The notes under the pieces are model-generated. The model was not told where the DNA came from, ran no database searches, and worked only from the letters and a program-made list of their open reading frames with translations. Made by a program: the position numbers and the translations under genes. A DNA stretch of 41,061 nucleotides from an uncultured Clostridia bacterium (lineage in GTDB: Bacteria > Bacillota > Clostridia > Lachnospirales > Lachnospiraceae): contig CAMIZL010000018.1 of the NCBI GenBank assembly GCA_946403295.1, positions 1 to 41,061 of the forward strand, written 5' to 3'. This document shows, piece after piece, positions 16,115-24,031 of this stretch. The first letter of the stretch is position 1; each line of letters opens with the position of its first letter.

Positions 16115-17488
16115 ATGAGTATTTTTGGAACAAGAAAATTTTATAAAAATGTGCTTCTCGTAGCGCTTCCGATCATGGCGCAGAACGGGATCACCAATTT
16201 CGTCAATCTGCTTGACAATATCATGATCGGGCAGGTCGGCACCGAGCAGATGAGCGGCGTGTCGATCGTTAATCAGTTTATGTTTGTCGTGATCCTGTGC
16301 CTGTTCGGTGCCGTTTCGGGCGGCGGGATACTCGGCGCTCAGTATTACGGACAGCGCAACATGGAGGGCGTAAGGAACGTCCTGCGCATAAAGCTGGTCA
16401 TTGCGATAACGCTTATGATCATCGCCGGAGTCACTCTCTGTCTCTGTGACGAGCAGCTGATCTCAATATTTCTGACAGACGCTTCGGATGTCGGAGATCC
16501 GGTAGCCACGCTCGCATACGGTAAGGAGTACCTGATGATCATGATCGTGTCGCTGCCGCCTCTTGCGATCGAGATGAGCTATTCCTCGACCCTTAGGGAG
16601 TCGGGTGTCACGAGCGTGCCTATGTTTGCGTCGCTGCTCGCTGTCCTTGTGAACCTCGCCCTCAATTATGTCCTTATCTTCGGTAAGCTCGGCGCGCCTG
16701 TTTTGGGCGTTGCGGGTGCTGCGATCGCGACGGTCGTATCGAGGTACATTCAAGCTGCCTTTGTGGTGATCTACGCACACACGCACACCCGGAAGAATCC
16801 CTATTTTACGGGACTTTGGCGTGGATTTAAGATCCCTGTCGACATGGTTATAAAGGTTGTGGTACTTTCGACTCCGCTTATGGCCAATGAGGCTTTCTGG
16901 GCCGCCGGGATGGCAGCCATCAACTCCTGTTACGCGCAGAGAGGACTTGCGGTGGTTGCGGCGACGAACATCCAGTCAACACTTTACAACATCTTCAATA
17001 TAATGTTTATAGCCATGGGTGACTCGCTCGCAATAATAGTCGGGCAGAAGCTCGGTGCGGGAGAGGTCGAGGAAGCTAAGGATTCCTCGAAAAAGATCAT
17101 CGCCATGTCCGTATTCTTCGCGACGGTGGGCGGTATCCTTATGATAGCGATGTCGTTTACTTTCCCGTCGTTTTATAACACGGAAGGCAAGGTCAAGGAG
17201 ATTGCGAGTACGATAATCAGGATCTGCGCATGCTTCATGCCGATCCACGGATTCCTGCATGCCGTTTACTTTGCGATAAGAAGCGGAGGCAGGACGATCA
17301 TTACGTTCCTCTTTGACAGTGTCTATACATGGCTTATCGTGTTCCCTGTAGCGTACATTCTGTCGTATCATACGGGAATCGATATCACACTCCTGTACTT
17401 CTGCTGTCAGGCTGTGGATCTTATCAAGGCAACCGTGGGATTCCTTATCTACAGGTCGGGAATATGGGCCAGAAATATAACCGTTTAG
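16115..17488 (+). CDS. MATE-family multidrug/metabolite exporter
   Basis: The protein has 457 residues with twelve predicted membrane helices in two related halves. Typical MATE patterns are seen: VALPIMAQNGITNFVNLLDNIMIGQVG near the N-terminus, GILGAQYYGQRN, and, in the second half, ANEAFWAAGMAAINS and IIVGQKLGAGEVEEAKDSSKK. MATE proteins export cationic or other compounds using Na+ or H+ gradients; the substrate cannot be read from sequence. The ribosome site is weak and the gene probably depends on read-through from rlmB, 7 nt upstream. Confidence 0.92.
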   Translation: MSIFGTRKFYKNVLLVALPIMAQNGITNFVNLLDNIMIGQVGTEQMSGVSIVNQFMFVVILCLFGAVSGGGILGAQYYGQRNMEGVRNVLRIKLVIAITLMIIAGVTLCLCDEQLISIFLTDASDVGDPVATLAYGKEYLMIMIVSLPPLAIEMSYSSTLRESGVTSVPMFASLLAVLVNLALNYVLIFGKLGAPVLGVAGAAIATVVSRYIQAAFVVIYAHTHTRKNPYFTGLWRGFKIPVDMVIKVVVLSTPLMANEAFWAAGMAAINSCYAQRGLAVVAATNIQSTLYNIFNIMFIAMGDSLAIIVGQKLGAGEVEEAKDSSKKIIAMSVFFATVGGILMIAMSFTFPSFYNTEGKVKEIASTIIRICACFMPIHGFLHAVYFAIRSGGRTIITFLFDSVYTWLIVFPVAYILSYHTGIDITLLYFCCQAVDLIKATVGFLIYRSGIWARNITV

Positions 17489-17513
17489 AGAAGTATACGT
17501 GTCGGAATTCTCA

Positions 17514-17542
17514 TAGACAACTTAATTTCGTTATGCTATAAT
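17514..17542 (+). promoter_or_regulatory. Promoter of the 118-residue unknown gene
   Basis: TAGACA at 17514-17519, a 17-bp spacer and TATAAT at 17537-17542. Confidence 0.7.
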
Positions 17543-17572
17543 TATTAGCATGTAAGGACTTTGGAGGTATTT

Positions 17573-17929
17573 ATGTACGTACTTAAGGTTGATCTTCCTA
17601 CCGGAAGAGCCTTTTTCACAGGGAAGAAAAAGGTAGTTCAAAGTTGTGAATTCCCCGGACTCACTGAAGAATTTGAGAATGCCAAGCAGTACGAGACGGA
17701 AGAGGAAGCTAAGAAATTCTGTAAAATGCTCATCAAGAAGTATGATATGGACTTCTATTATTCCTCAACAGATGAGCCTCACGAAGAGTATTCGGGAGAG
17801 GTCGATTTTGTTGTCCCCATCTCTGAAGATATAGAAGCGGAGATCGATGCCGAATTCAATACTCCTCAGGAAGAAGGACCGGCCGGAACTCCTTATTACG
17901 ACATCCCGGGTGGCAAGGACAGATTCTGA
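17573..17929 (+). CDS. Small acidic protein of unknown function
   Basis: The protein has 118 residues. The ATG at 17573 follows TTGGAGG with good spacing. It starts MYVLKVDLPTGRAFFTGKKK, then has EFENAKQYETEEEAKKFCKMLIKKYD, which looks like an alpha-beta fold with amphipathic helices. The C-terminal half is acidic and ends EEGPAGTPYYDIPGGKDRF. No signal, membrane segment or known motif was found. It has its own promoter and terminator, so it is probably a real single-gene unit. Confidence 0.7.
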   Translation: MYVLKVDLPTGRAFFTGKKKVVQSCEFPGLTEEFENAKQYETEEEAKKFCKMLIKKYDMDFYYSSTDEPHEEYSGEVDFVVPISEDIEAEIDAEFNTPQEEGPAGTPYYDIPGGKDRF

Positions 17930-17951
17930 GAAAATCATATGATCATTACAG

Positions 17952-17977
17952 GCGGCAGAGAGATCTGCCGCTTTTTT
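17952..17977 (+). terminator. Intrinsic terminator after the unknown gene
   Basis: GCGGCAGA and TCTGCCGC form a perfect 8-bp stem around GAGA, followed by TTTTTT. Confidence 0.93.
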
Positions 17978-18085
17978 CGGAGGAATTATTATGGTGGAGA
18001 GAGGAAGAAGTACAGAAGGGAGCGAATTTTTCCGGCTTCCGAAATTGACTTACAAGAGAATCCGAAAAAATAGTAAAAAATGTGC

Positions 18086-18117
18086 TTGCATTACTGAGGG
18101 GACTGTGATAATATAAT
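18086..18117 (+). promoter_or_regulatory. Probable promoter of the tRNA-Thr/tRNA-Pro unit
   Basis: TTGCAT at 18086-18091, 17 bp, then TAATAT at 18109-18114, with an overlapping TATAAT at 18112-18117. Confidence 0.6.
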
Positions 18118-18144
18118 CGTCGGACTTCACGCAAGGACATGTTT

Positions 18145-18217
18145 GCTACTATAGCTCAGCCGGTAGAGCGCATCCTCGGTAAGGATGAGGTCACCAGTTC
18201 AATCCTGGTTAGTAGCT
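18145..18217 (+). tRNA. tRNA-Thr (anticodon GGT)
   Basis: The 73-nt cloverleaf has acceptor GCTACTA/TAGTAGC, D-arm TAGCTCAGCCGGTAGAGC, anticodon loop TCGGTAA in a CATCC/GGATG stem, and T-arm CCAGTTCAATCCTGG. CCA is not encoded. Confidence 0.95.
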
Positions 18218-18270
18218 CTGCCGTGTAAATGTGACGGCGTGGTTGAGTAAGATCAAGTTAATATGAATTA

Positions 18271-18345
18271 CGAGGTGTGGCTCAGTTTGGCTAGAGCGCC
18301 ACGTTAGGGACGTGGAGGTCGCTGGTTCAAGTCCAGTCACCTCGA
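18271..18345 (+). tRNA. tRNA-Pro (anticodon AGG, adenosine at position 34)
   Basis: The 75-nt cloverleaf has acceptor CGAGGTG/CACCTCG with C1-G72 and A73, the bacterial tRNA-Pro identity pair. It has no long variable arm, which excludes Leu or Ser. The anticodon loop is TTAGGGA between CCACG and CGTGG, so the anticodon reads AGG. An A at position 34 is unusual in bacteria outside tRNA-Arg(ACG), and would need conversion to inosine to read more than CCU. A terminator follows directly. Confidence 0.85.
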
Positions 18346-18347
18346 TC

Positions 18348-18380
18348 AAAAAGGGATTCGTTGAAACGAATCCCTTTTTT
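18348..18380 (+). terminator. Intrinsic terminator of the tRNA-Thr/tRNA-Pro unit
   Basis: AAAAAGGGATTCGTT and ACGAATCCCTTTTTT form a 14-15-bp stem with loop GAA. It works in both directions because of the A and T runs. Confidence 0.95.
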
Positions 18381-18389
18381 GCTCGAGGT

Positions 18390-18606
18390 GGCGGCTGAAG
18401 CCGCCGACGTAACTTCGTTACGTCGCTCCCTACGCGGGAAATGACTTGAAGCGTGTCATTTCCCGCTACGGGCCCCGCATTCGCGCTAAGCGCGAAATGC
18501 TCGGGGTTCAAGTCCGCGGCTTCGCCGGGACCTGGACGCAGAACCGGCGTCCAGTGTCGCTGACCCTGCGGGTCCCCATGCTTGCGCAAGGTTAAAGCGC
18601 AAGCAT
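18390..18606. other. Array of eight consecutive hairpins
   Basis: Stems lie at 18390-18405, 18406-18424, 18434-18466 (GCGGGAAATGAC/GTCATTTCCCGC), 18473-18506 (CCCCG-CATTCGCGC, loop TAA), 18512-18531, 18532-18554 (CTGGACGC/GCGTCCAG), 18562-18574 and 18578-18606 (ATGCTTGCGC/GCGCAAGCAT, followed by TATGTTTTTC). Nearly every base is in a stem. A structured non-coding RNA or a palindromic element cluster is possible. No known RNA family is recognised. Confidence 0.8.
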
Positions 18607-18649
18607 TATGTTTTTCACTATCCTTGCACTTTCTTTTTTGGTAAAATAA

Positions 18650-19006
18650 GGCATATCGGTACCGCGTTACGAGGTTCTACACACTCAGGGAACAGATTTT
18701 GCAGTCGGAGATATTGAAGAATATATAGGGTTAAAAGGGGATAAGGTATGATAGTTTATCCCGGACATAATCAGATAGCGATACCGGCAGGACTATTAAA
18801 AGTTCATACAGCTAATGATTAAATGGAATTGATTATTCAAAGATAACTGTTCCTATAGACAGAATCAGATTTATATATTGAATTGGAGGATTGAATATCG
18901 TGAAGCGCTGGTTAAAACTATATCATCTATAGGAGCGGAGATCTGTTTGGAAGGACATTGGACCCCGGATACTCCTGACGGAATAATAAAAGATATCCTT
19001 AACTAA
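18650..19006 (+). pseudogene. Decayed coding remnant of unknown family
   Basis: Three adjacent in-frame stretches switch frame and contain stops: 18650-18751 (GISVPRYEVLHTQGTDF...), 18748-18822 (MIVYPGHNQIAIPAGLL...) and about 18840-19006 (...ISSIGAEICLEGHWTPDTPD). Each has protein-like composition and none has a full domain. I infer a gene that was broken by frameshifts. The family is not recognised. Confidence 0.4.
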
Positions 19007-19048
19007 TGTTTATAATATGGGTCTTTCCGGACCTTATTGTCTGCGTGG

Positions 19049-19054
19049 TATAAT
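19049..19054 (+). promoter_or_regulatory. Candidate -10 box for the ABC transporter
   Basis: TATAAT lies 48 nt before the ATG at 19102. The -35 region is poor. A second TATAAT is at 19011-19016. Confidence 0.4.
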
Positions 19055-19101
19055 CCCCTCTGATCAGTCATATTTTATCGGCTACGAAAGAGAAACGAGC
19101 T

Positions 19102-20832
19102 ATGAAGAAAAACATAAAAAGAATGATCGCCTACTATAAGCCCTACAAGGGCACCTTCTTCGCGGACATCTTATTCGCGTTGGTGTGCTCGGGGATCGCG
19201 CTTGTGATACCGCTTGTGGTCAGGTACATAACGTCAAATATCGCGCAGATCAAGGAAGAGGACAACATCGGACTGATCTTTGCGATCGGGGCGGTACTGA
19301 TCGCCCTCGTGGCTGTCCAGTTTGGCGCGAGATTCTTTATCTCCTACGTCGGACACGTTATGGGAGCCGGGATGGAGTATGATATGCGTGCCGAGATCTT
19401 CGCGCATTATCAGAAACTGTCATTTTCCTTCTACGACGAGCAGAAGGTCGGGCAGCTCATGAGCAGGATCACAAGCGACCTGTTTGAGATCTCGGAGCTC
19501 CTGCATCACGGCCCCGAGAATCTGGTCATCGCTTCGATCAAGCTGATCGGCGCATTCGTGATCCTTTCGCAGATCAGCGGTTATCTGACCGTTGCGGCGT
19601 TTGTGCTTGTACCTTTTATGTGCATATATGCGATTTTTATGAACAAGAGGATGCGCAGAGCCTTCAGGCGGAACAGGGAGAAGATCGCTGAGATCAATGC
19701 CCGTATCGAGGACAACCTTGCCGGGATCAGAGTTGTAAAGTCGTTCGGAAACGAGACGATCGAAAACGATAAGTTTAAGGAAGGCAACGACGGCTTCCTG
19801 AGGGCCAAGAAAAACAGCTATAAATACATGGGACTTTTCCACTCCGGCATGACTTCGTTTACGATCCTTATCAACGTGGCAGTCATCATGACGGGGGGAG
19901 CGCTACTGGTAAATGATGTGGTCACGGTGCCTGATTTTATCGCGTTCCTGCTTTATATAAACGTCTTCACGGAGCCGATCCAGACGCTTATAGAGTTCAC
20001 CGAGCAGTTCCAGAACGGTTATACCGGCTTTGAAAGGTTTATCGAGATCCTTGACACCGCGCCCGATATCACGGATGCGCCGGATGCCGAAGAACTTACG
20101 AATGTACGCGGAAGGATCGCATTTGAGGATGTTTCGTTCAGATACAGCGAGGCCGCGCACAGAGTGCTGCGTCACATAAACCTTAATGTCGAGGCAGGCG
20201 CCTATGTGGCGCTCGTCGGCTCGTCGGGAGGAGGCAAAACGACTCTTTGCAGTCTTATCCCGAGGTTCTACGATGTGACCGGAGGCAGGATCACCATTGA
20301 CGGAAAGGATATCCGCGAGGTTACCCTAAAAAGCCTCAGGAGGAACATCGGTATCGTGCAGCAGGATGTATATCTCTTCGCGGGTACCGTTTACGAGAAC
20401 ATCAGTTACGGCAATCCTTCGGCAACAAGAGAAGAGATCATTGAGGCAGCGAAGCTTGCGAACGCACACGATTTCATACAGGAACTTCCCAAGGGGTACG
20501 ACACCGATATCGGTCAAAGGGGTATCAAGCTTTCGGGAGGTCAGAAGCAGAGGCTTTCCATCGCGAGGGTATTCCTCAAGAATCCCCCGATACTGATATT
20601 CGATGAGGCCACGAGCGCACTTGACAACGAAAGCGAGAACATAGTCAAGGAATCCCTTGAAAAGCTTGCGAAGAACAGGACAACATTCGTTATCGCCCAC
20701 AGGCTCTCAACCATTAGGAACGCACAGAGGATCATCGTCCTTACAGAGAACGGTATCGAGGAGAGCGGCACGCACGACGAGCTTATGGCAAAGAACGGCG
20801 CCTATGCGGCACTGTATAAATGGAACGGATGA
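19102..20832 (+). CDS. ABC exporter half-transporter (fused permease and ATPase)
   Basis: The protein has 576 residues. The membrane domain (about 1-310) has six helices and the coupling-region pattern SFSFYDEQKVGQLMSRITSDLFEI and DNLAGIRVVKSFGNE typical of MsbA/LmrA-type exporters. The nucleotide-binding domain (about 330-576) has Walker A GSSGGGKTTL, Q-loop IVQQDVYLF, signature LSGGQKQR, Walker B ILIFDEATSALD and the H-loop in IAHRLST, all intact. It probably works as a homodimer exporting a lipid, peptide or drug. No second half-transporter is adjacent. A terminator follows. Confidence 0.93.
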   Translation: MKKNIKRMIAYYKPYKGTFFADILFALVCSGIALVIPLVVRYITSNIAQIKEEDNIGLIFAIGAVLIALVAVQFGARFFISYVGHVMGAGMEYDMRAEIFAHYQKLSFSFYDEQKVGQLMSRITSDLFEISELLHHGPENLVIASIKLIGAFVILSQISGYLTVAAFVLVPFMCIYAIFMNKRMRRAFRRNREKIAEINARIEDNLAGIRVVKSFGNETIENDKFKEGNDGFLRAKKNSYKYMGLFHSGMTSFTILINVAVIMTGGALLVNDVVTVPDFIAFLLYINVFTEPIQTLIEFTEQFQNGYTGFERFIEILDTAPDITDAPDAEELTNVRGRIAFEDVSFRYSEAAHRVLRHINLNVEAGAYVALVGSSGGGKTTLCSLIPRFYDVTGGRITIDGKDIREVTLKSLRRNIGIVQQDVYLFAGTVYENISYGNPSATREEIIEAAKLANAHDFIQELPKGYDTDIGQRGIKLSGGQKQRLSIARVFLKNPPILIFDEATSALDNESENIVKESLEKLAKNRTTFVIAHRLSTIRNAQRIIVLTENGIEESGTHDELMAKNGAYAALYKWNG

Positions 20833-20848
20833 TAGGTTTTATACAGAG

Positions 20849-20880
20849 AAAGGACATCCACATGAGGATGTCCTTTCTTT
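20849..20880 (+). terminator. Intrinsic terminator after the ABC exporter
   Basis: AAAGGACATCC and GGATGTCCTTT form an 11-bp stem around ACATGA, followed by CTTTT. Confidence 0.9.
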
Positions 20881-20927
20881 TCGAAGTTGCCGGGCTGAAA
20901 AATGAATAAAATATTTTTTCCGCCCTA

Positions 20928-20958
20928 TTGACTCTTCCCCTGGGGCACGCTTTACAAT
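20928..20958 (+). promoter_or_regulatory. MerR-type promoter with 19-bp spacer and CCCCTGGGG dyad
   Basis: TTGACT at 20928-20933 and TACAAT at 20953-20958 are separated by 19 bp rather than 17. The spacer holds the dyad CCCC-T-GGGG. Long spacers with a central dyad are the hallmark of MerR-family activated promoters. It lies 60 nt before the MerR-methyltransferase gene, so autoregulation is likely. Confidence 0.85.
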
Positions 20959-21018
20959 GGGTTCATCAGGATCCCGATACGATAGATAAAACCGAAATAA
21001 TACTGAGGAGGACCCATC

Positions 21019-22209
21019 ATGAAATCAAACCCCAAAACCACCATGACGTCAGGCGAGATCGCCAAAAAAGCGGGTATCTCGCAGAAAGCCGTCAGATTAT
21101 ACGACGAGAAGGGACTCTTAAAGCCCACCGACTATTCCGAGGGTAATTACAGGCTCTATGACAAGGCCGCTCTCAAGGTGCTCGAGAAGATCGTGGCGCT
21201 CAAGCAGATCGGTTTTTCGCTTGAAGAGATCAGGGACAATCTTGTTTCGGGACAGGCTGCCGATATTGAGGGGGCTCTGCGCATGCAGTTAAAAACCATG
21301 GAAGAGAAGAAGTACAGGCTCGAGAAGGTTATCGACGCCATAAACAGAGTCTTTGAGCGTAAGAGCGAGGGCCTCGACTGGGACGATGTGGCTGAGATCG
21401 TGCAGAACGTGAGCCTCGATCAGAGTTCCGACGAAGCGCATTGGGATGCTACCAGACATACTGCGGGTGAAGAGGATTGGTACGTAAAGATATTTAAGTC
21501 TCTGGGTCTTAAAGCCGGCACGTCGGTACTTGACCTCGGCTGCGGATATTCGAAGCTCTGGAGGAACAACTGGAGTGAGATCCCCGAGGGAATAAGCATT
21601 AATGCATATGACATACACGGCAGCTGGGCGGACGATTTTGAGAAATACCTTGGCGAAAACAAACAGTCGCTCCCGAAGAATGTCTCTATCGACCTTGTTT
21701 TCAAGGACCTTGAGGATAGTGCTACCTGGGATGAGATAAGCGCCACAAAATACGATACGATCGTGGCTCACTACATCGGTTTCCAGCTGCATGACCGCGA
21801 AGCGTTCGTGGAGCGCGCGTCGCATGTGCTTGCCGACGGAGGTTGCTTCTCGATGACCGGTCACGGAATCAGTGAATGGAACGGATTCTTTAAGGAAGCA
21901 TTTGCGGACATGAAGATTGAGGCACCTTTTATAGATGAAGTTATCGAAGAGCAGACCGCGGACCGCAACGAAATGATGGAGATGCTCGGACGTCATTTCG
22001 GCCGGGTTGAGTCCGTTATCCTTTCGAACACATGGCACTACACGGATGCGGAGGAGATCGTGCAGAAGTTTTTGAGTATCTTCCCCGACCGGGAGAAGTT
22101 TGTTGCGGCTCACAGCGAAGAGATCCACGCTTATTTTGCGAACCGCATCGAAGCGGACGGCGAGATTGCCGTAACGTCCGCTTCGCAGTTCTGGCATTGC
22201 GGCAATTGA
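21019..22209 (+). CDS. MerR-family regulator fused to a SAM-dependent methyltransferase
   Basis: The protein has 396 residues. The N-terminal MerR winged helix (about 9-78) reads TSGEIAKKAGISQKAVRLYDEKGLL and EGNYRLYDKAALKVLEKI. A dimerisation coiled coil follows (about 85-115). The C-terminal half (about 150-396) is a class I methyltransferase with motif I VLDLGCGYSKL at 170-180 and an acidic motif II near NAYDIHGSW; it ends in AVTSASQFWHCGN. In similar fusions the C-terminal part usually acts as the ligand sensor, but the intact glycine motif suggests SAM binding. GGAGGA precedes the ATG. Its own upstream region has a MerR-type promoter, so it probably activates itself on binding a signal. 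Confidence 0.85.
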   Translation: MKSNPKTTMTSGEIAKKAGISQKAVRLYDEKGLLKPTDYSEGNYRLYDKAALKVLEKIVALKQIGFSLEEIRDNLVSGQAADIEGALRMQLKTMEEKKYRLEKVIDAINRVFERKSEGLDWDDVAEIVQNVSLDQSSDEAHWDATRHTAGEEDWYVKIFKSLGLKAGTSVLDLGCGYSKLWRNNWSEIPEGISINAYDIHGSWADDFEKYLGENKQSLPKNVSIDLVFKDLEDSATWDEISATKYDTIVAHYIGFQLHDREAFVERASHVLADGGCFSMTGHGISEWNGFFKEAFADMKIEAPFIDEVIEEQTADRNEMMEMLGRHFGRVESVILSNTWHYTDAEEIVQKFLSIFPDREKFVAAHSEEIHAYFANRIEADGEIAVTSASQFWHCGN

Positions 22210-22244
22210 CATATATGTAGCTCTCTCTTGAAAAATTGTTGTAG

Positions 22245-22281
22245 GAACATCGCATTCATGTCGTCAGTGAGTGCGATGTTC
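22245..22281 (+). terminator. Hairpin after the MerR-methyltransferase gene
   Basis: GAACATCGCATTC and GAGTGCGATGTTC form a 13-bp stem with one wobble pair and an 11-nt loop. The T-run after it is interrupted (CTGCTTCTATTTGG). Confidence 0.6.
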
Positions 22282-22361
22282 TGCTTCTATTTGGCGTCTT
22301 GTTTTGATAAAATATTGGGTGTTGAAAAAATGGGAGCAAAAAAAGGATTAAGGATGGAAGC

Positions 22362-23231
22362 ATGATACAGGACATTTTTCCGAGCAGATTAAATAATGCA
22401 TATAAAAACGCGGCTCCCGGGAGTGAAGACTTTCTGTTTGTCTTTGACAAAGAGGGAAGGATATTGCACGGCGAAAAAGACGGGGTAATGGCTTTACCGA
22501 CGACCGGGGAAATACGTGACGCGAGCGGGGCGGATCCTTCGGAATTTAAAACGATCTACCTCTTCTCGGTAGATGAAGAGCGTTTTTTCATGCTCTTTGG
22601 CGCTACTCACGCAGGGGATGGCTACACATACCACTCTGTCCGTGAACTTCGGGATTTATATTCCGGTAAGGAGGTTTATGCGGCTTTTACGGCATATCAC
22701 CTTTGGAAGTGGTATTGGGACAACCGTTTCTGCGGAAAGTGCGGGGACAAGCTTAAACCCGGGGAGAAAGAGAGATCGCTTGTCTGTCCTTCGTGCGGCA
22801 ACACTGTATATCCGAGGATCAATCCCGCTGTGATCGTTGGTGTCATAAAGGGTGACAGGATCCTCATCACGAAATACAGGCGCGGTTACGGTCACAGCGC
22901 GTTGGTGGCGGGCTTTACCGAAATCGGGGAAACGCTTGAAGAGACGGTTGCCCGTGAGGTTATGGAAGAGACCGGAGTGAGGGTTAAGAATATCAGGTAT
23001 TACAAATCGCAACCCTGGGGTATGGCACAGGACATCCTGGTCGGCTTCTACTGCGAAGCGGACGGGGACTGCGAGATCCGCATGGACGAGAGTGAACTGA
23101 AATTCGCGGAATGGGTTCGCAGGGAAGACATAGAATTGCAGCCAAACAATCACAGTCTGACAAATGAAATGATGAGAAGGTTTAAAGAGTCGGACATGGG
23201 AGATCAGTTTTTCGGAAAGGCCGGTTTATGA
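22362..23231 (+). CDS. nudC: NADH pyrophosphatase / RNA deNADding Nudix hydrolase
   Basis: The protein has 289 residues. The zinc ribbon uses Cys124, Cys127, Cys142 and Cys145. YPRINPAVIVGVI follows, then the Nudix box GFTEIGETLEETVAREVMEETG (about 184-205) and the NudC hallmark SQPW (216-219). NudC splits NAD(H) into NMN(H) and AMP and can remove NAD caps from RNA. The start at 22362 has AGGATGG upstream. It overlaps the next gene by 4 nt (ATGA), indicating translational coupling. An extended -10-like TGATAAAAT lies at about 22305-22313. Confidence 0.92.
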   Translation: MIQDIFPSRLNNAYKNAAPGSEDFLFVFDKEGRILHGEKDGVMALPTTGEIRDASGADPSEFKTIYLFSVDEERFFMLFGATHAGDGYTYHSVRELRDLYSGKEVYAAFTAYHLWKWYWDNRFCGKCGDKLKPGEKERSLVCPSCGNTVYPRINPAVIVGVIKGDRILITKYRRGYGHSALVAGFTEIGETLEETVAREVMEETGVRVKNIRYYKSQPWGMAQDILVGFYCEADGDCEIRMDESELKFAEWVRREDIELQPNNHSLTNEMMRRFKESDMGDQFFGKAGL

Positions 23232-23839
23232 ATATATACGTTGATTTTGATGATTGTCTGTGTGAGACGGCCCGTTATATCTCGGGGTTGGCGGCGGAGA
23301 TGTTCGGAGTGGACGTTCCTTACGAGCAGATATCTTTTTTTGATCTGCAGAGATCATTTTCGATAACCGGAGAGCAATACGAACGAATGATGATAGAAGC
23401 TCATAAACCCGAGTCGCTCCTCGCGTTTGAGGAAACACCGGGAGCGAGTGAAACCATTAACGCGTGGATTAAAGCGGGCCATGAGGTTTTCGTGATAACG
23501 GGACGCCCCTACAGTTCGTTCGGTCCGTCGAGGGAGTGGCTGGACCGTCACGGCCTCAGGAGGGCGCGGCTTTATTGCCTTAACAAATACGGTCGTGACA
23601 GTTTCATTAAGAAGAGTGATTTTAACCTCGAGTTTGATGAATTTTATAAGATGCATTTTGATCTGGCGGTGGAGGACTCGACGTTGGCTTTTAAATATTT
23701 CGGACATCTGCCGGAACTTAAGGTTTGTGTTTTTGAACGTCCGTGGAACAGGTCCTGTGAACTGCCCGGTGAGGGCTACAGCATTTGTCCGGACTGGTTG
23801 AGCGTGAGAAAAGTTGCAAATGACATTCTTCTTTGTTAG
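23228..23839 (+). CDS. HAD-family 5'(3')-deoxyribonucleotidase-like phosphatase
   Basis: The protein has 203 residues. The N-terminal MNIYVDFDDCLCETA carries the HAD nucleophile pair DxD, FVITGRPYSSFGPSREWL carries the motif II Thr-Gly, and HFDLAVEDSTLAFKYF carries the acidic motif IV. The cap region and overall length fit the NT5C/5'-nucleotidase C type subfamily. The substrate is not known; nucleotides are the best guess, given its coupling to nudC by a 4-nt overlap. Together they could act in nucleotide clean-up. Confidence 0.72.
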   Translation: MNIYVDFDDCLCETARYISGLAAEMFGVDVPYEQISFFDLQRSFSITGEQYERMMIEAHKPESLLAFEETPGASETINAWIKAGHEVFVITGRPYSSFGPSREWLDRHGLRRARLYCLNKYGRDSFIKKSDFNLEFDEFYKMHFDLAVEDSTLAFKYFGHLPELKVCVFERPWNRSCELPGEGYSICPDWLSVRKVANDILLC

Positions 23840-23979
23840 ATCTTTTTTTCAAAAAATACAAAACAGTATTGACTTGTCCAAGGGTGGATATGTTATCATT
23901 TCAGCGTTGGTCGTGAGAAGGGTGCACGGCCGGAGTTGACTTTTTTGTAAAAAGTTGATGTTGCGTATAATTGACAGAG

Positions 23980-23999
23980 CGAGCATCCCATGGGAAGCT
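23980..23999. other. 20-bp near-palindrome before the surface-protein gene
   Basis: GAGCATCCCATGGGAAGCTC is self-complementary except for one position on each side. It lies 33 nt before the GTG start, downstream of TTGACT/TATAAT-like boxes (about 23872-23972). It could be an operator. Confidence 0.45.
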
Positions 24000-24031
24000 C
24001 TTTTGTCATAAGGGAAACGGAGGACAAAGTA

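Noticed and set aside
18209-18589. A 126-residue minus-strand frame overlapping tRNA-Pro and the hairpin array.
   Set aside because: It reads through the tRNA in antisense and contains the TGLEPATSTS-type string, a well-known false protein from antisense tRNA. No ribosome site.
18655-18680. CGGTACCGCG, similar to the T-box core GGTACCGCG.
   Set aside because: No specifier stem, no antiterminator/terminator pair and no aminoacyl or amino-acid gene downstream. It fits the decayed coding remnant better.
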